Of a DNA stretch of 9,818 bases, positions 1 to 4,862 are shown one piece after another. The stretch comes from Gemmatimonadota bacterium (GTDB lineage: Bacteria; Gemmatimonadota; Gemmatimonadetes; Gemmatimonadales; Gemmatimonadaceae), in assembly GCA_947457715.1 (NCBI GenBank), contig CANGXK010000062.1, positions 1 to 9,818 of the forward strand. The letters run 5' to 3'. The position numbers and the translations under genes were made by a program. Each line of letters begins with the position of its first letter. Position 1 is the stretch's first letter. The notes below the pieces were generated by a model. It was not told the origin of the DNA. It saw nothing but the letters and a program-made list of their open reading frames with translations, and ran no database searches.

Positions 1-1509
1 AACATCGATCCCGTGCTCACGGCGAGCACCAACGCGCTCGGCATGGCGATGGCGTGGCGCATGACCGCCGACGGCAAGACCGGCATCGCCACCAACGCGT
101 CGTACGACCAGTGGTCGCCGGCCCGGCAGTATTCGCTCAACCACCGCGGGGCGCGCATTCTCACCGAAACCGCGAGCGCCCGCTTGGCGTCGTCGATCGA
201 GATTCCGTTCGACAAGCTCGGCACGGGGCGCGGCTACGATGCCAAGGTCGCGTCGTGGAACTTCCCGAGTGTCTGGCCGGGTGGCCGGTGGGGGATCGGC
301 GACATTGTGTCGTATCAGGTGAGCGCCACGTGGGCCATGCTGGTGCAGGCGGCGCGCGACCGCGGCGCGTGGCTGGAGAGCTACGCCACGCTGGGGGAAC
401 GCGCCTTGGCGGCCGATCATCCGTGGACCACCACCGACGTGCCGGCCATGTACGTGATCAGCAAGCAGCAGCGCGATCCGGCGGCGTTGCAGCGCCTGCT
501 GTGGACGCTGCAGCACGGACAGATCGTGGTGCACGAGAGCGAACCGGCGGGGAGCTATCTGGTGCCCACCGCGCAGCCGTTCGGCTCGTATGCCAAGGCG
601 CTGCTGGAACGGCAGGCGTACCCGAATCTCTCGGAGTATCCCGGCGGCCCGCCGAAGCGCCCGTACGACGTGACGGCGCACACGCTGCCGCTGCTGTTCG
701 GGGTGGACGTGCAGGCGGTGAAGACGTCCGCGATGCAGCTGGGGGCGATCGTGAAGCCGGTGGCCGAGCCGTCGTATGACGTGCCCGGGTTGAGCGGCAC
801 GAGTCGCAAGCGCATTGCCATCTACCAGAGTTACAGCGCGTCGATGGATGAAGGGTGGACGCGGTGGGTGTTCGATGCGAATCGCATTCCGTTCACGACG
901 GTGCGCGATCGCGACCTCCGCGCCGGCGGGCTGCGCGCGAAGTTCGACGCGATTCTCCTGCCGGACCAGGCGCCGGCACAGCTGCGCCGCGGACTGGGGC
1001 AGCCGTATCCCGATTCCTTGCGGGGCGGCATCGGCGAGGCCGGTGCGGCGGCGCTGAAGGCGTTCGTGAACGAGGGCGGCACTCTGCTCGCCTTCAACGA
1101 AGCCAGCGAGTACGCCATCGAAACGATGGAGTTGCCGGTGAAGAACGTGCTCGACGGGGTGAAGAACACCGACTTCTACGCCCCCGGCTCGATGTTCGCG
1201 GTGGAGGTGAGCCGCGCGCATCCGCTGGCGGCTACCTACACTGCGCCGGTGCCGGCCGTGTGGTTCGAAGACAGTCCGACTTTCGCTATCAGCGACACGA
1301 CCAAGGCAAGCGCGGTGCTGCGCTATCAGGGCACCGGCGATCCGTTGCTGTCGGGGTGGCTGCTGGGCGCCACGCGCCTGAACGGCCGGGCGGCGATGGT
1401 GGATGCCGCTGTGGGTAGCGGCCACGTGGTGCTGTACGGCTTCCGTCCGCAGTACCGCGCGCAGTCGAATGCGACGTGGCCGCTCATCTGGAGCGCGATT
1501 CTCCGGTAA
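1..1509 (+). CDS. M14-family zinc carboxypeptidase-like protein, C-terminal part (5' end outside window)
   Basis: The reading frame is open from base 1, so the start codon and the zinc-binding HxxE part of the peptidase lie upstream. About 502 codons are visible, ending in TAA at 1507-1509. The first part reads like the end of an M14 (carboxypeptidase A-type) domain. The Glu of ILTETAS (codon 166-168) sits where the family's general-base glutamate is expected. A linker follows with PGGPPKRPYDVT, a motif I associate with large secreted M14 peptidases of Gemmatimonadota and Acidobacteria. The last 230 or so residues, from KRIAIYQSY to the end, form a flavodoxin/class I glutamine-amidotransferase-like fold (KFDAILLPDQ, FVNEGGTLLAF, GSGHVVLYGF). 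No cysteine occurs anywhere in the visible part, so this domain cannot use the usual cysteine nucleophile and is probably structural or a binding domain. The likely role is extracytoplasmic peptide hydrolysis. The family call is from memory of motifs. Confidence 0.82.
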   Translation, partial: NIDPVLTASTNALGMAMAWRMTADGKTGIATNASYDQWSPARQYSLNHRGARILTETASARLASSIEIPFDKLGTGRGYDAKVASWNFPSVWPGGRWGIGDIVSYQVSATWAMLVQAARDRGAWLESYATLGERALAADHPWTTTDVPAMYVISKQQRDPAALQRLLWTLQHGQIVVHESEPAGSYLVPTAQPFGSYAKALLERQAYPNLSEYPGGPPKRPYDVTAHTLPLLFGVDVQAVKTSAMQLGAIVKPVAEPSYDVPGLSGTSRKRIAIYQSYSASMDEGWTRWVFDANRIPFTTVRDRDLRAGGLRAKFDAILLPDQAPAQLRRGLGQPYPDSLRGGIGEAGAAALKAFVNEGGTLLAFNEASEYAIETMELPVKNVLDGVKNTDFYAPGSMFAVEVSRAHPLAATYTAPVPAVWFEDSPTFAISDTTKASAVLRYQGTGDPLLSGWLLGATRLNGRAAMVDAAVGSGHVVLYGFRPQYRAQSNATWPLIWSAILR

Positions 1510-1526
1510 CGGAGACACCGTTGTGA

Positions 1527-1562
1527 GCGGTGCGGGGAGGCGTTCCGAGCGCCCCGCACCGT
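1527..1562 (+). terminator. Hairpin 18 nt after the M14 gene, possible terminator
   Basis: A 10-bp perfect inverted repeat (CGGTGCGGGG at 1528-1537 with CCCCGCACCG at 1552-1561) can be extended by one G-U pair and encloses a 14-nt loop. It starts shortly after the stop at 1509. No T-run follows, so it is not a standard intrinsic terminator. It could protect the 3' end of the mRNA or act with the next hairpin. Confidence 0.4.
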
Positions 1563-1572
1563 CGGCCACACC

Positions 1573-1604
1573 GCGCCCCATCGTGAGGGGGCGCTTCTCG
1601 CTCT
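1573..1604 (+). terminator. Second hairpin with weak T-rich tail, possible terminator
   Basis: A perfect 7-bp stem, GCGCCCC (1573-1579) with GGGGCGC (1588-1594) and an 8-nt loop, is followed by the pyrimidine-rich stretch TTCTCGCTCTT. The tail is interrupted by C and G, so termination would be weak. Together with the hairpin at 1527-1562 it probably separates the peptidase transcript from the next gene. Confidence 0.4.
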
Positions 1605-1659
1605 TGTCGGATCCGTGGGCCGCCGAGTAGGCTTCGGTTTCTTCCACTCCCGGAGCCGC

Positions 1660-1956
1660 ATGCAGCGTTCGGCCATTCTCACCGCAGTCCCGCATGGTCG
1701 TGGCCGCACTCGGCAGGTCACGATCCGCAACGTCGGTGACGAGGTCGCGCTGGAGCTCGGCATTCAGCTCATGGCCGAGCAGGAAGACCGCACCGATTGG
1801 CTGGTGGGCACGCGCCCGCGCGTGCTGGGCCCGGGGAAAGAACTGTGCCTCGACATCGCACAATCACCGGGGCCGACGGAGTGCAAGCTGATCGTGTCGT
1901 GGGTGGATGGTCGCGGCAATACGAGCCGGTGGATCGGTGTGATCAGCCGCCGGTAG
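1660..1956 (+). CDS. Small protein of unknown function, 98 residues
   Basis: The ATG at 1660 is preceded by GGAG (1652-1655), a plausible but closely spaced ribosome binding site (4 nt); the stop is TAG at 1954-1956. Upstream codons in the same frame exist, but the residues they encode (Arg/Phe/His-rich) do not look like coding sequence. I do not recognise the family. There is no signal peptide or membrane segment. After the first 15 residues the protein alternates hydrophobic and polar residues (QVTIRNVGDEVALELGIQL, then ELCLDIA and KLIVSWVDGRGN), which suggests a small all-beta sandwich. The acidic stretch AEQEDRTDW is in the middle and two cysteines are in the second half. It stands alone between hairpins and a poorly structured gap. 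Codon use is high-GC like its neighbours. A real gene is more likely than not, because the amphipathic strand pattern is regular. Confidence 0.5.
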   Translation: MQRSAILTAVPHGRGRTRQVTIRNVGDEVALELGIQLMAEQEDRTDWLVGTRPRVLGPGKELCLDIAQSPGPTECKLIVSWVDGRGNTSRWIGVISRR

Positions 1957-2123
1957 GGGGCGACGGGCGGCGATCCAGCGAACGATGTCGGGGAAAACAC
2001 GCCACGGCTGGCGCCGGACGGCGCGTCGGGACGGCAGTGATAGGGGCGAGTGGGGCGCGGTTCTAGGGTGATGCTGCCAACACCGGTTGGCGTGTCATCC
2101 CCACGCAGCCCAGGCGTTGCCCC
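1957..2123. other. Intergenic gap with a small hairpin upstream of the lipoprotein
   Basis: No gene is seen here. GCCAAC (2076-2081) and GTTGGC (2086-2091) form a perfect 6-bp inverted repeat around ACCG, 32 bases before the ATG at 2124. It could be an operator half-site pair or a 5' leader hairpin. No convincing promoter hexamers or strong ribosome binding site can be seen. Confidence 0.3.
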
Positions 2124-2677
2124 ATGAAACACATGTCACTTGCCGTCACCCTCGAAGCGATGCCGGTCTGGCCGCGTGCGGCGAAGCGCCCACCGCCGTG
2201 ACGGCCGAACCCACGACCGCGCTTGCGAAGGGCGGCCCGAACGGAGGCGGGATCGGGAGCCCGCACTTCACGATGGAGGGCGCGTCGTGCACCCTCGACT
2301 CGAGCACGGGAGAGTTGTCGTGCGAATATCTGGTAGGTGGCCCAGGGAAGAACGGGTCGGCCCCGCTGACGCTCACTGGGGTGCTCGATGCGAACTTCGA
2401 GTGCTATGACGCCGGTGGCAACTTCGTCCGTCAACGCTCGTCAGTGCGCTTTGTGATCGACATAACGGCGTTCGCCGACGAGTCGGGGAATGCCACGGGC
2501 ACGGGCACCGATGGCCCGGACTTCGGCATCACGCGGCTCGAATGCGCGTACATCTACCCCCAGAACATCGTATCAAACCTGAATGCGATGGCGAAGCGCG
2601 GCGTGCCGATCCTTCCCGGCGAGTGGTCGCTCGGCGCGGCATCGCTCACGGCCAAAGGCCCAGGGCGGCTGTTGTAA
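2124..2677 (+). pseudogene. Small secreted lipoprotein with frameshift inside the signal peptide
   Basis: The ATG at 2124 begins a typical signal-peptide start, MKHMSLAVTL, but this frame stops at 2199-2201. The next frame, open to TAA at 2675-2677, supplies a lipobox GLAAC (Cys codon 2177-2179) followed by a Gly/Pro/Thr-rich linker and a compact domain of about 145 residues. Joining the frames needs one extra base near 2154; for example LASDAGLAAC would give an 18-residue signal peptide, a normal length. The mature part has four cysteines (ASCTLD, LSCEYL, FECYD, LECAY) that could form two disulfides, and many beta-type segments. I do not recognise the family. The gene is either freshly broken, phase-variable or affected by a one-base sequencing error. 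If intact it would be lipid-anchored outside the inner membrane or in the outer membrane. An alternative in-frame GTG at 2198 would make it cytoplasmic, which fits the composition less well. Confidence 0.6.
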
Positions 2678-3013
2678 TCCGGCGGGTCGCTGAACGAAAT
2701 GCCGTCGATGTAACACGCAGGGCGGAGTCAGCGCCCGGCGGCGATCGCCGAGCGCTAGGCGCGATGTCGATAATTTCGGATGAATGAAAATATGATATAA
2801 ACATTGCAGCGTAGTTGCATGTATTCGTGATTACGCCGACAGGGTGCCGTATGGACAACATCCACGCCTCACACCATGCGCGGATGAGAGAGTAGTTTCG
2901 GCACCGTGAGGTAACCCGTTCTAAAGAAATGTTCTACGGCATAGCGTCTCACGCCACACGAACCCGACCACCCTCACCAAAAACCCGCTCAATCACAATC
3001 CTTCCTGTCCACA
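2678..3013. other. Non-coding stretch with AT-rich island
   Basis: No gene is supported here. The first 85 bases are GC-rich and hold a palindromic structure (2731-2762). Bases 2771-2820 contain only 15 G or C in 50, far below the rest of the window. Short TATGAT and TATAAA runs (2791-2800) resemble -10 elements, but no matching -35 box at good spacing was found. The rest (2830-3013) is ordinary in composition, with no recognisable protein in any frame. Confidence 0.5.
2731..2762. repeat. Palindromic hairpin, perfect 12-bp core
   Basis: CGGCGATCGCCG at 2739-2750 is a perfect palindrome. Outer arms GCGCC (2731-2735) and GGCGC (2758-2762) can also pair, with unequal unpaired stretches between outer and inner stems. 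It lies 54 bases after the lipoprotein stop and has no T-run, so a terminator role is uncertain. It could be a protein-binding site, a 3'-end hairpin or chance in GC-rich DNA. Confidence 0.35.
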
Positions 3014-3371
3014 GTGTCGCGCTCTCCTGCCCTGCGGGCGCCGTCCGCCGAAGTCCATGCGGAAGCGCTTGCCCGTGCCGAACGCCCGGCCGCGGGCCTC
3101 TTTCCCCATCAGGTCGATGGGGGGCATTCCTGCTCAGCCGCTGCCGGGCGATCCTGGCCGACAACATGGGACTCGGCAAAACGCGGCAAACATCACGGCC
3201 CTCTGCGAAGCATCGCCTAACGGGCCGTGGCTGGTGGTGTGACGGGCGTCGGTGAAGGGCAATTGGGCGCGCGAAATTCTGGCGGTGCGCCCCGACGCGG
3301 CGATCGCGCTCTTGGGGGCGGGGATCTGCTGGGCAGCCATGACGTTGAGGACATCCTCGCGATCGTCGCAT
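3014..3371 (+). pseudogene. Decayed N-terminal fragment of a SNF2-family helicase
   Basis: Read in order across frames, this gives a recognisable SNF2/DEAD-like helicase start. Frame 2 (from 3014) encodes an Ala/Glu-rich lead-in and GLFPHQVDG, the usual PHQ entry motif. Frame 1 encodes AFLLSRCRAILADNMGLGKTRQT, in which MGLGKT (3166-3183) is the Walker A box (motif I). Frame 0 encodes ITALCEASPNGPWLVV, then a TGA at 3240-3242 where family members have Cys in VVCPASV. The same frame goes on as RASVKGNWAREILAVRPDAAIALLGAG (motif Ia region). A final change to frame 2 gives DLLGSHDVEDILAIV. So there are at least three frame changes and one nonsense codon, and motifs II to VI are absent. An intact homologue would be an ATP-dependent DNA translocase of roughly 450-1000 residues. 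This is a remnant with no expected product; loss after horizontal acquisition is an inference. Confidence 0.75.
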
Positions 3372-3410
3372 CACGCCCATCACTTGTTTCCGAGTGCGCA
3401 CCCGCGCCCG

Positions 3411-3577
3411 AACGTGTGCAAGGCGTGCTACGAGCGATGGCGGGCACACTCATCGCGAGCGAGGACACGTTGGGCGAGGTACTGCAGGCGCATGTGGTGG
3501 TTGACCACGGGCACGATCACTCGCAGGTACACCTGTTCGCCCGCGATCACCGTCGGTTACTGGCTGCTCTGCGCTGA
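3411..3577 (+). pseudogene. Possible scar of an HNH/endonuclease VII-like gene
   Basis: Frame 0 encodes NVCKACYERWRA (codons from 3411), like the CKxCY motif found before the nuclease core of some HNH and endonuclease VII-like proteins. Frame 2 then encodes VVVDHGHDHSQV (VDH at 3500-3508) and LFARDHRRLLAALR, resembling the family's DHxH...V..LLC.xHN core with the second cysteine pair lost. Both pieces run in the same direction but in different frames, and no full domain can be assembled. The match is suggestive only; the stretch may be random coding-like DNA or the tail of the helicase fragment. Confidence 0.22.
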
Positions 3578-3673
3578 CCAACCAACGACGCATCGGGCGA
3601 GGACAGCGAATTGCGTCGGGAAACCCCTGCACGGCGTTGTTCTGTCCATCGGAATTGCCCAGTACGTTCGGCA
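3578..3673. other. Gap between pseudogene region and PAP2 gene 3' end
   Basis: Nothing recognisable was seen here. No hairpin with a T-run was found after the PAP2 stop on the minus strand. Confidence 0.4.
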
Positions 3674-4510
3674 CTAGCGACAGCCGCTCTCCGTACGAGT
3701 GGCGCCGCCCAGCATCCAACGGTCGAATCGATTACGCGCCCCGCCATTATGGAGCCGACGAACCGTCACGTGCCCACTGAGTGTGCCGATGCCGGCAGCG
3801 GCGATGACGTCACTCGCCCAGTGCGCATCGTGATACATGCGCGTCACCCCGACCAGCGTGGCCGCGCCGTACAACAGGAACGGCGCCATCCGACCGATCC
3901 GTGGGTGCGACTGCGCAAAGGTGGAGCACGAGAGTTCAGCACTCACCACTGATGCCGCGGCAAACGCCGCCGTGGTGTGACCGGAGGGAAGCGAGGCGTA
4001 GTCGCCCTTGCCGCGCCCCGGGCGGAACACGAACGCATCGCCCCCTGCCACCTCACGGGGCCGTGCGCGCCCGATCACGAACTTCAGCGCCTTGGTGGTC
4101 GCCCCGCCGAACACGATCGCCTGTGCCGAATGCAGACCGGCGTCGGCGAGTCCATCGTGATGCGCCAGGCGACCAACCACGAAGGTCCCAGCACTGAGCG
4201 TGATTGCGCCGGGATCACCGAGCCACTCGATCCCAGTGGCGGCTCCCGCCACGCGTGCATCGCGATGCAGAGCGGGTTGCGCAAACAGGTGCGCGGCGGC
4301 GCGATCGAACGGCAGCGCGATCAGGGTGGCACCCGCGAATCCGGCGGCGGCCATTCGATCGCGACGGGTAAACCCGACTGGGGTGGAGTCCGCCGTCGAC
4401 CGTGCAAGCGAGGGGGGAGCCGGTACCAGCGGTTGGACTTCCTGCGCCGATCCTGAATGCGCGCCGAGCACCAGCAGCGAAGTCACGAACGAAAGGCGAA
4501 GGTGGTGCAT
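3674..4510 (-). CDS. Exported PAP2-superfamily phosphatase, 278 residues
   Basis: All three acid-phosphatase/PAP2 signature motifs are present in order: K143-x6-R150-P151 (KFVIGRARP), P175-S-G-H178 (LPSGHTT), and R224-x5-H230-x3-D234 (RMYHDAHWASD). H178 and H230 would be the acid/base and nucleophile histidines. The start at 4510 is preferred over an upstream ATG at 4543 because it gives a clean signal peptide (LRLSFVTSLLVLGAHSGSA, likely cut after Ala22) and has GAGAG six bases upstream. Several hydrophobic stretches (about 53-67, 126-136, 180-194, 208-222, 231-245) fit the helical bundle of membrane or periplasmic members. The expected role is removal of phosphate from lipid phosphates such as undecaprenyl pyrophosphate or phosphatidate, or from soluble phosphoesters; the sequence does not fix the substrate. 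The gene lies just after the terminator of the tRNA on the same strand, so it probably has its own promoter. Confidence 0.88.
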   Translation of the reverse strand: MHHLRLSFVTSLLVLGAHSGSAQEVQPLVPAPPSLARSTADSTPVGFTRRDRMAAAGFAGATLIALPFDRAAAHLFAQPALHRDARVAGAATGIEWLGDPGAITLSAGTFVVGRLAHHDGLADAGLHSAQAIVFGGATTKALKFVIGRARPREVAGGDAFVFRPGRGKGDYASLPSGHTTAAFAAASVVSAELSCSTFAQSHPRIGRMAPFLLYGAATLVGVTRMYHDAHWASDVIAAAGIGTLSGHVTVRRLHNGGARNRFDRWMLGGATRTESGCR

Positions 4511-4584
4511 GGAGTTCTCTCGAATGGCGGGTGTACGTCGCAATCTCGCCGTCGTCGCGACAGCGTGCCGGAATGATCACCACG

Positions 4585-4612
4585 CAAAAAGCCCCGGCGC
4601 GAGGCCGAGGCT
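4585..4612 (-). terminator. Intrinsic terminator of the tRNA-Pro gene
   Basis: On the minus strand, AGCCTCGGC pairs with GCCGGGGCT in a 9-bp stem with one T-G wobble and a 5-nt loop (CTCGC), followed directly by TTTTT (4586-4590 on the plus strand). It starts 29 bases after the end of the tRNA and is the strongest terminator signal in the window. It separates the tRNA transcript from the PAP2 gene. Confidence 0.88.
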
Positions 4613-4641
4613 AAGTGCTTGTTCTATCGACTGATACTCAG

Positions 4642-4715
4642 TCGGGATGACAGGATTCGAACCTGCGACCCCCTGAACCCCATTCAGGTGCGCTACCGGG
4701 CTGCGCCACATCCCG
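4642..4715 (-). tRNA. tRNA-Pro (anticodon GGG)
   Basis: The minus strand folds as a full cloverleaf: acceptor CGGGATG/CATCCCG (7 perfect pairs), TG at 8-9, D stem GCGC/GCGC around AGCCCGGTA, anticodon stem CCTGA/TCAGG around a 7-nt loop ATGGGGT, a five-base variable loop GGGTC, and T stem GCAGG/CCTGT around TTCGAAT. The loop places GGG at positions 34-36 after T33, so it reads CCC and CCU proline codons. C1-G72 and discriminator A73 are typical of bacterial tRNA-Pro and support the identity. The CCA end is not encoded (CTG follows A73), so it must be added by tRNA nucleotidyltransferase. The 74-nt length is normal. It is transcribed away from the DUF5916 gene and ends at a strong terminator. 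Confidence 0.96.
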
Positions 4716-4862
4716 TCGCCGCCAACCAGCACAGCGATCAGAACTAAGAACATAACTGACCCGCGCGCCCCAAGCCAGTGCCCGCTGGCCAGATTCCGCG
4801 CCATCGAACGCGAAACGCATGGTCTGCGTACCCTTGCAGACCCTCATCTGCCATCTGATCCA
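4716..4862. promoter_or_regulatory. Divergent intergenic region between tRNA-Pro and the DUF5916 gene, with inverted repeat
   Basis: This 147-bp region must hold promoters for the tRNA (minus) and the DUF5916 gene (plus). GGTCTGC (4821-4827) and GCAGACC (4836-4842) make a perfect 7-bp inverted repeat with an 8-nt spacer, 20 bases before the GTG start. It could be an operator or a 5' leader hairpin. The only AT-rich part is about 4738-4758; on the minus strand it contains TATGTT, a possible -10 for the tRNA, but no clear -35 at 17 bp. No strong Shine-Dalgarno sequence precedes the GTG. Confidence 0.4.

Noticed and set aside
54..1418. Long alternative plus-strand frames inside the M14 gene (54-779, 855-1418)
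   Set aside because: They are Arg/Ala/Gly-rich shadows of the true frame with no recognisable motifs.
2771..2820. TATGAT/TATAAA as a promoter for the helicase remnant
   Set aside because: No -35 hexamer at 16-18 bp was found, and the downstream gene is broken; not enough for a promoter call.
2949..3449. A 166-codon minus-strand open frame over the helicase remnant
   Set aside because: It is Arg/Pro-rich and low in structure, and the plus-strand helicase motifs explain the same bases better.
3014..3673. A mobile element with terminal inverted repeats around the pseudogene region
   Set aside because: No matching terminal repeats, target-site duplication or transposase motif was seen by eye.
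4643..4804. Short protein-like frames reading through the tRNA, with sequences such as HLNGVQGVAGSNPVIPT
   Set aside because: These are the well-known false translations of tRNA genes; the cloverleaf explains the sequence.
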